Shown: in pieces, positions 24,673-31,468 of the stretch
How positions within the stretch are numbered: position 1 is the stretch's first letter
Layout of the letters: each line of letters starts with the position of its first letter
Assembly: GCA_050329975.1 (NCBI GenBank)
Contig: JBHJOG010000058.1
Span: 1 to 31,468, forward strand
DNA: 31,468 nucleotides
Reading direction: 5' to 3'
DNA from: CALKHQ01 sp050329975
GTDB lineage: Bacteria; Pseudomonadota; Alphaproteobacteria; CALKHQ01
Program-made: the position numbers and the translations under genes
The notes under the pieces: generated by a model
Database searches by the model: none
What the model was told of the DNA's origin: nothing
What the model saw: only the letters and a program-made list of their open reading frames with translations

Positions 24673-25116
24673 CTAGTCATCGCCGGACGGTGACGCTGCT
24701 CGTTCGAGATCGCGTATCGGGACCGCCCTGACCGCCTCGACGGCAGCGGGCTCCTTGAGGTCGACGTGCAACAGGCCGTGCTGCATGCATGCGTCGGTGA
24801 CCTCGACTCCGTCAGCCAGCAAGAACGTGCGCTTGAACTGCCGGGCGGCGATGCCGCGATGGAGGAAGGACCGTTCCGTTTCCTCCTCGCTCTGCCCGCC
24901 GGAAACGACCAGATTGTTGCCTTCGATCCGTACCGACAGGTCCGTCGCCAGGAATCCCGCCACGGCGAGGGTAATGCGCAGGCGATCGCCGCCGAGTCTT
25001 TCGATGTTGTACGGAGGATAGCCGTCCGAAGCGGACTTCGAAATACGGTCGAGGGACCGCTCGATCTGGTCGAAGCCCAGCATCAGCGGGCTGTTGAAAA
25101 ACGATACGCGCGTCAC
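24673..25116 (-). CDS. Hsp20 small heat-shock protein (IbpA type)
   Basis: A 147-residue ATP-independent chaperone that holds unfolding proteins. The alpha-crystallin domain spans about 33-125: YNIERLGGDRLRITLAVAGF, the central HRGIAARQFKRTFLLADGVEV, and GLLHVDL. The tail has VPI (132-134) in the place of the I-x-I anchor that joins dimers. MTRVSFFNSPLMLGFDQIER is the class A (IbpA-like) N-terminus of alphaproteobacteria, so I start at the GTG at 25116, which has GGGAGG ahead of it. The frame is open for 30 codons more, but these look non-coding. The sigma-32-type promoter at 25213-25241 explains its control. Confidence 0.93.
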   Translation of the reverse strand: MTRVSFFNSPLMLGFDQIERSLDRISKSASDGYPPYNIERLGGDRLRITLAVAGFLATDLSVRIEGNNLVVSGGQSEEETERSFLHRGIAARQFKRTFLLADGVEVTDACMQHGLLHVDLKEPAAVEAVRAVPIRDLERAASPSGDD

Positions 25117-25212
25117 CGGCACCTCCCACCTGAAGCGTAACCGAGTGTTGGACCCGCGGCTGCGGCATCCGTGCGGCCATAGCACCAGCGTGGCTGTTAC
25201 GGCCATGATTCC

Positions 25213-25241
25213 ACATGGGCCTGAACAAGCGCTAAATCAAG
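25213..25241 (-). promoter_or_regulatory. Sigma-32 (RpoH) promoter of hsp20
   Basis: On the minus strand CTTGATT (25241-25235) is followed after 15 bases by CCCATGT (25219-25213). This fits the E. coli consensus CTTGAAA, 11-16 bases, CCCATNT, with all seven -10 positions matched. Transcription would begin near 25206, leaving a leader of about 90 bases before the GTG of hsp20. It lies just 12 bases past the diguanylate cyclase stop, so the two genes are separately controlled. Confidence 0.75.
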
Positions 25242-25253
25242 CGGCGGTGCCGA

Positions 25254-26921
25254 TCACCCAGCGGCCTTGCCCGCAGGGCCCGAGCCTCGCCGCGGGCGGG
25301 CGATCGCGACCGGATCGCCCGCGGTTCGCTTGGCGCGATACATGGCCCGGTCAGCCCGCTCAATCAGATCCTCCGGCGATTCGGGATGGTCGGGATCAAA
25401 CATGGCCACCCCGAGCGACGCGCCGACCGAGACTTCCGGAGCGAACTGCCGCGCGGACCAGACGCCGATGGCGGTGGCGATGCGGCGTGCGCTGCGGCCG
25501 GCCGAACGCCCCGAGATGTCCTCGAGCCAGACCGCGAACTCGTCGCCGCCAAGCCTGGCAGCGAGATCGTAAGGCCGGATGGCGGAGATCAGGATCTTGG
25601 CGACTTCGGTCAGCGCCTCGTTGCCGGCCTCGTGTCCGCACAGGTCGTTGAGCCGCTTGAACCGGTCGAGATCGAGGTAGACGAGAGCGCCGGGGGTGCG
25701 CTGGCGGCCGGCCCGGGCAAGCGCACCGGTCAGTTCCAGCAGGAAGGCGCTGCGGTTCAGCAGTCCGGTCAGGCTGTCGGACCGCGACAGCCGCGTCAGC
25801 CGTCTGATCTCGAGGGCCTGGCGCACCGCGATGCCGCACGGCTCTTCCAGCCCGCTCAACAGCTCGATCTCCTCATCCTGCCAAGCGGGGCTGCCGGCCC
25901 GGCGCCAGACGACGAGGGCGCCCATGGGCCGGCCCTGGCAGTGGACCGCAAGGGCGATCAGCGTGCCGTCGGCGTGGGATTCCCGATGCAGGCTGTGCTT
26001 TCCACGCAGCGCGTCCAGGCAGGCGTTGATCTGACTTTCCATCGGCACCTCGCCGGCCTCGGCCAGCTTGTGCCACTGGCCGCCGTCGCCGGAGCCGAAG
26101 ATCACGCATCCGGCGGCGCCGAACCTGCGCCAGACACCGGCCGCCGCAATATGAAGCATGTCATCGGGCCGCCACTCCGAGCGCATTGCCTGCACGACGC
26201 TGCCAGCCGGGTTCGCGCGGGCCCGGTCGCGTGATTCGTCCGGACCCTGGCGGATGCGGCCCACGCCTCGGACGCCACAATGGCCTCCGGTACCGTCGGG
26301 GATCGGGCCGGCGTCGAGCGACAGCGGGACGATCTGGCCATCCGCCGCCTTCACCAGGACGTGGACGTCGCGAACAGGCCCGACAATGCGGTTCGGCCAA
26401 GCAGCGCTGCCGTCGGCGGCGCTGACGAACTGGGACGGCTGCCGCCCCACGATGCGGTCGGGCGGATAGCCGAATGCGCCGGGTTCGGACACGAATGACA
26501 GGCTACCGGACGCGTCGCATTCCCAGACGAAGTCGGCGCCGATCTCGACGAGCTGCTTGTAACGCTGGCGGGACTCCAGAAGCACCTCCCGCACCGAAGT
26601 CTCCGCCGAGACGTCGCGGCACAGGATGACGGTGGCGTCGCCCGCCTTGCGTGCGGTGATCTCGTAACAGGTCGCTATGCCATCGATCAGCAGGCCGATC
26701 GGAACCGGGTCGCCGGCAATGTCCTTCTGTGCCAGACGCGCCGCGTCCAGGATCTGGTTGCGGGCGGCCGCATGATCCTGCGCGATCGCCGCGCGGATCG
26801 CCTCTCCCGGCCGGTTGAGAGCGGTGAGGCGTCCAGAGCCGTCCGCGAGCAGGATGGGGTCGGGCAAGGCCGCGAGCACCGCGCGCAACGGATCGGCGTC
26901 GGAACCGGCGGACTCGAGCAA
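25254..26921 (-). CDS. Diguanylate cyclase with PAS, PAS and GAF domains
   Basis: A 555-residue sensor that should make cyclic di-GMP. Two PAS-like domains (about 11-105 and 119-225) and a GAF domain (about 240-375) precede the GGDEF domain (378-535). The active site is intact: GGDEF at 458-462 and the metal-binding YLDLDRFKRLND. The product-inhibition site RxxD is present (R449-D452, five residues before GGDEF). There is no EAL domain, membrane helix or signal, so it is likely soluble. The start is uncertain: the first usual codon in frame is TTG at 26921, without a ribosome site, while AAGGGGG lies six bases before an in-frame ATT at 26942. An ATG at 26932 is in another frame. The signal sensed is unknown. 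Confidence 0.88.
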   Translation of the reverse strand: MLESAGSDADPLRAVLAALPDPILLADGSGRLTALNRPGEAIRAAIAQDHAAARNQILDAARLAQKDIAGDPVPIGLLIDGIATCYEITARKAGDATVILCRDVSAETSVREVLLESRQRYKQLVEIGADFVWECDASGSLSFVSEPGAFGYPPDRIVGRQPSQFVSAADGSAAWPNRIVGPVRDVHVLVKAADGQIVPLSLDAGPIPDGTGGHCGVRGVGRIRQGPDESRDRARANPAGSVVQAMRSEWRPDDMLHIAAAGVWRRFGAAGCVIFGSGDGGQWHKLAEAGEVPMESQINACLDALRGKHSLHRESHADGTLIALAVHCQGRPMGALVVWRRAGSPAWQDEEIELLSGLEEPCGIAVRQALEIRRLTRLSRSDSLTGLLNRSAFLLELTGALARAGRQRTPGALVYLDLDRFKRLNDLCGHEAGNEALTEVAKILISAIRPYDLAARLGGDEFAVWLEDISGRSAGRSARRIATAIGVWSARQFAPEVSVGASLGVAMFDPDHPESPEDLIERADRAMYRAKRTAGDPVAIARPRRGSGPAGKAAG

Positions 26922-27006
26922 CGCGAGGTCATGCGTGGAAATGAGCGGCCCCCTTCATTGCCCTCAATCTACACGGTATTGCCGAGCAACGGTAATTCGC
27001 CGTTCA

Positions 27007-27021
27007 TTAACCACTCGCTAA
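27007..27021 (-). promoter_or_regulatory. CtrA-like box upstream of the diguanylate cyclase
   Basis: TTAA (27007-27010), seven bases, then CTAA (27018-27021); on the minus strand this reads TTAG-N7-TTAA. It differs at one base from the CtrA box TTAA-N7-TTAA of alphaproteobacteria. It lies 65-100 bases upstream of the likely start of the GGDEF gene, a suitable place for activation. A single short motif like this can occur by chance. Confidence 0.35.
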
Positions 27022-27066
27022 CGCTGATTTCGCGACCTGAGGGATTCTACGGATCAGCTGGCGCGG

Positions 27067-28239
27067 CTAGTTCTGGAAATACTCGATGGCCGCCCAGCCG
27101 ACCGCGATGACGGCGACCACGCCCAGGACGGCCAGCCCGATCTTGATCCAGCTCCACGGCCGCTCGCCCTGCACCTCGCCGGTGCGCCCGTTGATGACGA
27201 AACGAAACACCCTCTTGCCGTCGCGGTAGGCATTGAGCCAGATCGGCAGCAGCACGTGCTTGAAGGTCACGCGGCTGTGCTGGGTCTTCATCGACGTGAT
27301 CCGCTGCGCATCGCCCCCGATGTCGCGCCGGATGTCGCCGCGGATGACCGTTTCCATCTTGTCCTTGGCCCGGTCGAAGCCGCTCGCCAGGTCGACGTGA
27401 TAGCTTTCGGCACGGAAACCTGCCAGATAGGCGTCGTCGTAGCCGACCAGCTGGTCCAGGTCCCAGGGCTCCAGCCTCTCAGTCTGCTTGTGCGGCAGCG
27501 AGGTGCTCGCGAGCACCAGCACGTCGTCGAAATCGCGCCAGACGGTGCCCGAGACGTTGCGCCAGCGGATCCGGGTCACGGTCCGCCGGTTCTTGCCGGA
27601 GCCCACAGTCACCGTGTAACGGGTGCCGCGCTGGCCGCGGTAGAAGGTGGTCGTGGCGGAGTCATAGGTCCAATAAGGCACGTACATGCCGGTGAACCCG
27701 CCTTCCAGCCGGGCGAAGTTCTTCACCCGGTTCGGCGCGAACCACAAACCGCGGAGCCATTTCTGGAAAAGCTCGCGTGACTGCCTGGCCTCGACGACGA
27801 AGGGCAGCAGTGCCCGCGGCTTGATCTGCTTGCTGCTGCCGCCGTCGACCACTTGCGGCGATCCGCAGAACGGACAGGTGTCAGAGTGGACATTCGCATC
27901 GAGGGTGAACTCGGCGGCGCAGCTCCCGCACTTCGCGATGCGCTGGGTGACGTAGTCCTCGTCATGGACGAGGCTGTCCAGCGCGGCGCGGAAGTCGATC
28001 TCGCGGATGTCGGTTTCCGACTGCGGGATCGGATTGACGTGGCCGCAATACTGGCAGGTGAGCGCAGTGGTGCCAGGGGCGAAACTGAGCTTGGCGCCGC
28101 ACTGGCCGCACGGGAAGCTGCGTTCGCGCGCGGCCTCCGTCTCGGCGGCGCCATCCAGTGCCGGATCGAAATCGTCCTCGGGCTCGGCCGCATCGAGCGG
28201 CGGAGGCCCCGGCGGGGTCTCCCAGGGGTCGGCGCGCAT
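27067..28239 (-). CDS. Double zinc-ribbon membrane protein, partner of SPFH protein
   Basis: A 390-residue protein that I cannot assign a reaction. After a proline- and acid-rich start, two zinc ribbons are seen: C44, C47, C62, C65 and C104, C107, C122, C125. Between 145 and 350 lies a conserved soluble region with YVPYWTYD, a stretch that may be surface-exposed (RGTRYTVTVGSGKNRRTVTR), and FKHVLLPIWLNAYRDGKRVFRFVINGRTGEVQGERPWSW. A single helix closes the protein (about 365-388). This order fits the TFIIB-type zinc-ribbon proteins such as Bacillus YdjG, which work with SPFH proteins at the membrane; some relatives are wrongly called primosomal or helicase proteins. GAGG precedes the ATG. It lies 12 bases after the SPFH gene, so they form an operon. 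Confidence 0.8.
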   Translation of the reverse strand: MRADPWETPPGPPPLDAAEPEDDFDPALDGAAETEAARERSFPCGQCGAKLSFAPGTTALTCQYCGHVNPIPQSETDIREIDFRAALDSLVHDEDYVTQRIAKCGSCAAEFTLDANVHSDTCPFCGSPQVVDGGSSKQIKPRALLPFVVEARQSRELFQKWLRGLWFAPNRVKNFARLEGGFTGMYVPYWTYDSATTTFYRGQRGTRYTVTVGSGKNRRTVTRIRWRNVSGTVWRDFDDVLVLASTSLPHKQTERLEPWDLDQLVGYDDAYLAGFRAESYHVDLASGFDRAKDKMETVIRGDIRRDIGGDAQRITSMKTQHSRVTFKHVLLPIWLNAYRDGKRVFRFVINGRTGEVQGERPWSWIKIGLAVLGVVAVIAVGWAAIEYFQN

Positions 28240-28251
28240 GGTGGAAGCGCC

Positions 28252-29355
28252 TCAGCCGGACGGCGGCAGCGGCGGCGGCAATGCAGCGAACAGGGACGTC
28301 AGTTCGGCGACCTCGCCGGCCTTGGTCCAGTTCGCCATGCCGGCGGCCCAGACCAGCGTGTCGCGGGTGATCTCGCCGGACTGCGCCTTGGCCGCCAACG
28401 CTGCGCTGTCGAACGGCCCGGCCTGCTGGCCGTTCACCGCGATGTGGTACTGCGCCTGCTGGGGCAGCGGCGGTGGTGCGGCGGCGGGCGCCTGGCCTTG
28501 GCTGCCCATTGCCGTCGCCATCTGGTTGCCCAGGCCGATCCCCAGTCCCATGCCGACGCCGGCGCCTGCGGTCCCGCCGGGCGCCTCGGCCGCCTTGGTG
28601 ATTGCCTCGGCGCTCTGGTAGGCCATGTATTTGCTCAGATCGCCGACGACGCCCATGCTCGAGCGCTTGTCCAGCGCCTCCTCGACCTGCGGCGGAAGGG
28701 AGATGTTCTCCACCAGCATCCGCGTCAGCTCCAGCCCGTACTCGGCGAATTCCGGCGCGATCCGGTCGGTCAGGAAGGTGCCCAGCTGGTCATAGTTGCC
28801 GGCCAGGTCGAGGGCGGGAATGTTGGCCGAGCCGATGATGTTGGCGAAACGGGCCACGATCAGGTTGCGCAGCTGGTTGGTGATCTCGTCGGTGGTGAAG
28901 TGGCCGTCGGTGCCGACGATCTCGCGCAGAAAGACTTCTGGTTCCTTGACCCGGATCGCGTAGGTGCCGAATGCGCGCAACCGGATTGGCCCGAACTCCG
29001 CGTCCCGCATCATGATCGGATTCTTGGTACCCCATTTAAGATCGGTGAAGCGCCGGGTGCTGACGAAATAGACCTCGGCCTTGAACGGGCTCGAGAAGCC
29101 GTGGCGCCAGCTTTGCAGGGTGGAGAGCACCGGCAGGTTCTGGGTTTCCAGGGTATACATGCCGGGGCCGAACATGTCGGCGAGCTGGCCCTCGTTGACG
29201 AATACGGCGATCTGCGCCTGGCGCACCGTCAGCTTGGCGCCGAACTTGATCTCGTTGCCGTAGCGCTCGAACCGGTAGACCATCGTGTCGTTGGAATCGT
29301 CGGTCCATTCGACGATGTCGACGAATTCGCCCCTGATCTTGCCCCACAAACCCAT
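28252..29355 (-). CDS. SPFH-domain protein with C-terminal GYF_2 domain
   Basis: A 367-residue protein of the virion-core/YdjI-type SPFH group (COG4260-like). The start MGLWGKIRGEFVDIVEW is the family hallmark. The SPFH domain covers about 20-235, with FVNEGQLADMFGPGMYTLET and FGPIRLRAFGTYAIRV. After a short coil (VEEALDKRSSMGVVGDLSKYM) comes a glycine-rich stretch (260-285), a proline linker, and a GYF_2/DUF4339 domain (about 302-356: HIAVNGQQAGPF, TLVWAAGMANW), where relatives often have a zinc ribbon. There is no membrane helix, so it may scaffold on the membrane or with its partner. I choose 29355 over upstream starts because GGAG lies eight bases before it. It is followed by the zinc-ribbon gene. 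Confidence 0.85.
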   Translation of the reverse strand: MGLWGKIRGEFVDIVEWTDDSNDTMVYRFERYGNEIKFGAKLTVRQAQIAVFVNEGQLADMFGPGMYTLETQNLPVLSTLQSWRHGFSSPFKAEVYFVSTRRFTDLKWGTKNPIMMRDAEFGPIRLRAFGTYAIRVKEPEVFLREIVGTDGHFTTDEITNQLRNLIVARFANIIGSANIPALDLAGNYDQLGTFLTDRIAPEFAEYGLELTRMLVENISLPPQVEEALDKRSSMGVVGDLSKYMAYQSAEAITKAAEAPGGTAGAGVGMGLGIGLGNQMATAMGSQGQAPAAAPPPLPQQAQYHIAVNGQQAGPFDSAALAAKAQSGEITRDTLVWAAGMANWTKAGEVAELTSLFAALPPPLPPSG

Positions 29356-29481
29356 ATTTCCGTCTCCACCGCCGGTGGCAGGCGTCGCCGCGCCGCTGAG
29401 TGATCCCCAATCTACCATGCCGGCAGACTGCTGGGGTGAGAGCATAGTGGTACCGGCCGCGGGTGCATAGCCCTGCCGATC

Positions 29482-29495
29482 GTGTATGCCTACAC
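29482..29495. repeat. Short palindrome upstream of SPFH gene
   Basis: GTGTA (29482-29486) and TACAC (29491-29495) form a perfect inverted repeat with a 4-base centre, in the 190-base gap between mscS and the SPFH gene. On the minus strand a poor promoter (TAGGCA, 17 bases, TATGCA) overlaps its edge. It could be an operator; nothing else in the gap supports a regulator. Confidence 0.25.
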
Positions 29496-29528
29496 CAGGA
29501 ATGCGTCGATTGCGCGGCGAGCCGAGGC

Positions 29529-29547
29529 GACCGGTCACGGGCCGGTC
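29529..29547 (-). terminator. Possible weak hairpin at the MscS stop
   Basis: GACCGG (29529-29534) and CCGGTC (29542-29547) form a 6-bp stem with a 7-base loop that overlaps the mscS stop codon (29546-29548). There is no T-run on the minus strand. It may slow or end transcription in a Rho-dependent way before the SPFH operon, or mean nothing. Confidence 0.25.
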
Positions 29548-31462
29548 AATCGGCCTTGCTCTCGTGCTCGGGCGTCGGCAATGCCTGCTCGACCGGATCG
29601 ATCGGGGGCTCCGGGTCCGAGGGGGCCGCCGGCATGGGCGCCACGCCGGGCTCCGGCGCAGTCTGTCTGATATGGACCGTCCGCTGCGGGAACGGAATCT
29701 CGATCCCGCGCTCGTCGAAGCGCATCTTGAGCAACCGGTTGTAGGCCCGCATCACGCCCCACTGCTTGGCGGGCCAGGTCTTGATCCGTGCCTTGATCAC
29801 GACCGCGTTGTCGCCGAAGCTGTCGAGACCGACCACGTCGATCGGCTCTATGATGGCCGCCGCCATCGCCGGGTCCGTGCGCAGTTCCTGGTCGACCTCG
29901 CGCATGCAGGCGATCACCTGGTCCACGTCGCTGCCGTAGGAAACGCCGACCTCGAACACCGCGAAGGAGAACCCGCGCGTCATGTTCGAGGCGGCGTCGA
30001 CGACACCGAACGGGATGACGTGGACGATGCCGCCGAAGTCCCGCAGCTTGATCGAGCGGATCGACATCTCCTCGACGACCCCGGAATAGCCGGCGACGGT
30101 GACGATATCGCCGACGCCGAACGCGTCCTCCACCAGGAAGAACATCCCGGTGATGACGTCCTTGACCAGGCTCTGGGCGCCGAAGCCGATGGCGAGGCCG
30201 AGCACGCCCGCCGATGCCAGCAGCGGCGTGATGTCGAGGCCGATCTCCGAAAGCACGATCAGGAAGGTGACGGCGATGATGACGACGGCCGCGGCGCTGC
30301 GCAGCAACGGCAGCAGCGTCTCGACCCGGCGCCGGCCGTGCGCAGCACTGCCGCGGCCCGAATGCTGGATCCGCTGGATCACCGCCACGATGGCACGGTT
30401 GGCGGCGTAGGCCAGGATCAGGATGATGGCGATGGTGATCGCCCCTTCCAGCAGGGCGCGGCCGGCATCGTTGCCAAGCCACTCGATCACGTCGAACAGC
30501 CAGAGATGGACGAGCAGGCCTAGCGTGACGATGGCGAGCACCAGTCTGGCGAACAGCCGGATCATCACATGGCCCGATTCCCGGACCAGGTCGCCCTCGC
30601 CCTTCGCGGCCTGCGACCGCCTCTGCTGCTGTTCGTGATAGGCGATCAGCAGGCGCCAGACGGCATAGCATCCGGCCAGCACCAGCAGCGTCCAGCCGAT
30701 CTGCGCGACGACGTCGACGAACAGCATGTCGCCGCCGACGATATAGGTGACGAGCAGGGCGACCACGACGACGACCGCGATGACGTGCCAATAGCCGGCG
30801 AGCCAGAGGGCGGCATCCCCGGTCAGGGTGCCCTTGCGGGCCGACCGCTCGATCGCATGCCGCACCGGGCGGCGGTGCCGGACGATCGCCGCGATCATCA
30901 TCACTGCGGCGACCAGGGCGGCGATCGTCAGCACGGCGGTCCGCGCCGACAGGGGCATGCCGACCAGCGGCAGCGTGCCCGTCATCGCATAGGCCGCGGT
31001 CATGACGCCGATGATCCAGTAGCTCCGGCGGGTGATGTCGCGGGCTACGCCGTCGCTGACCGGCAGCAGGCGAAGCGCTGGCCGGTGCGGCCGGGTCACG
31101 ATGCGCACCAGGGCGCAGGCGGCAAGCGCAATGGTCAGGACCGACAGCAGGGCTGCGGTCATGGCGCCGGCGACCGCACCCTTGCTGACCGCGGCGAGCG
31201 CAGCGGAGCCAGCGGCGGCGAAAGCGATCACCGGCAGCACGTCGACCAGGAAGGCTGCCACTCCCCGCAGCAGCCGGCCCCAGAAGGTCTGGCCTCGCTG
31301 GTTCAGCTGTCGGCCGAACCGGCGCAACAGCAGGCCGACGGCGAAAAAGGCGACGAGGGCTGCACCCAGGCTGATGCCGACCGCGCGCAGGATGTCCTGC
31401 CAGCGCGACCGCCCGGTCTCGCTGCCGACGTCGGCCTCCAGCCAGCTCCACATTTCCATCAT
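29546..31462 (-). CDS. MscS-family mechanosensitive ion channel, large form
   Basis: A 638-residue membrane channel that opens under osmotic down-shock. The MscS core lies at about 400-610: the pore helix with ASAGVLGLAIGFGAQSLVKD (417-435), FFLVEDAFGVGDIVTVAGYSG in the beta domain, and the cytoplasmic alpha/beta end. Before it lies a long part with about seven or eight membrane segments (30-360), as in YbiO-type large MscS relatives, but without a visible signal peptide. The C-terminal tail is rich in Pro and Glu. The first in-frame ATG at 31462 is six bases from the edge and the frame is open beyond, so the N-terminus may lie outside the window. The SPFH gene follows after a 190-base gap. 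Confidence 0.9.
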   Translation of the reverse strand: MMEMWSWLEADVGSETGRSRWQDILRAVGISLGAALVAFFAVGLLLRRFGRQLNQRGQTFWGRLLRGVAAFLVDVLPVIAFAAAGSAALAAVSKGAVAGAMTAALLSVLTIALAACALVRIVTRPHRPALRLLPVSDGVARDITRRSYWIIGVMTAAYAMTGTLPLVGMPLSARTAVLTIAALVAAVMMIAAIVRHRRPVRHAIERSARKGTLTGDAALWLAGYWHVIAVVVVVALLVTYIVGGDMLFVDVVAQIGWTLLVLAGCYAVWRLLIAYHEQQQRRSQAAKGEGDLVRESGHVMIRLFARLVLAIVTLGLLVHLWLFDVIEWLGNDAGRALLEGAITIAIILILAYAANRAIVAVIQRIQHSGRGSAAHGRRRVETLLPLLRSAAAVVIIAVTFLIVLSEIGLDITPLLASAGVLGLAIGFGAQSLVKDVITGMFFLVEDAFGVGDIVTVAGYSGVVEEMSIRSIKLRDFGGIVHVIPFGVVDAASNMTRGFSFAVFEVGVSYGSDVDQVIACMREVDQELRTDPAMAAAIIEPIDVVGLDSFGDNAVVIKARIKTWPAKQWGVMRAYNRLLKMRFDERGIEIPFPQRTVHIRQTAPEPGVAPMPAAPSDPEPPIDPVEQALPTPEHESKAD

Positions 31463-31468
31463 GCTCGC

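Noticed and set aside
25117..25206. A ROSE-type RNA thermometer in the hsp20 leader.
   Set aside because: I could pair only a few bases with the ribosome site and did not see the usual anti-Shine-Dalgarno motif. The sigma-32 promoter is enough to explain heat control.

Overview
The window is GC-rich and reads as the chromosome of an alphaproteobacterium, most likely in or near the Rhodospirillales. The clues are the gene content and order: COQ9, an NDUFA9-like reductase, an FzlA-like GST-fold protein, a DUF1150 gene beside an Hsp20 gene, a short RNase D, and the order kdsD-lptC-lptA-lptB-rpoN-hpf-ptsN. I see no phage, insertion sequence, CRISPR array or rRNA. Almost everything is housekeeping, and the new material lies mostly in regulation and context.

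Layout. (1) 1-806, plus strand: the 3' end of an LpxL-type acyltransferase gene, then a DUF1810 gene. (2) 828-14762, minus strand: a long co-directional block, in transcription order gltD, gltB, a DEDDh exonuclease, an FzlA-like protein, peptide deformylase, COQ9, a cystathionine beta-synthase-like enzyme with CBS domains, a CDF zinc-type exporter, and a type VI secretion ClpV ATPase with no other tss gene in the window. (3) 14763-15201: a non-coding gap holding a good gltD promoter, five copies of a TGACCT/AGGTCA hexamer and a run of small palindromes. (4) uppP (plus) converges on an NDUFA9-like gene (minus). (5) 17169-24291, plus strand: tRNA-Leu(CAG) with its own promoter, rnd, then the kdsD-lptCAB-rpoN-hpf-ptsN cluster, which joins LPS synthesis and export to sigma-54, ribosome hibernation and the nitrogen PTS. 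(6) 24322-31462, minus strand: a DUF1150 gene and hsp20 behind a sigma-32-type promoter, a PAS-PAS-GAF-GGDEF diguanylate cyclase, a double zinc-ribbon membrane protein with an SPFH-GYF partner, and an MscS-family channel.

How the parts fit. Several genes serve the cell envelope: the LpxL-like enzyme, UppP, KdsD, LptA/B/C, MscS and the SPFH pair. Nitrogen and carbon balance is represented by GltBD, RpoN and PtsN. Stress and dormancy are represented by Hsp20, HPF and the diguanylate cyclase. The least ordinary items are the hexamer array at gltD, the palindrome run ahead of uppP, the orphan ClpV, the SPFH-GYF/zinc-ribbon/MscS cluster, and an apparent ATT (or otherwise unclear) start of the GGDEF gene. 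I found no convincing wholly new multi-gene system; the SPFH/zinc-ribbon/MscS group is the nearest candidate.
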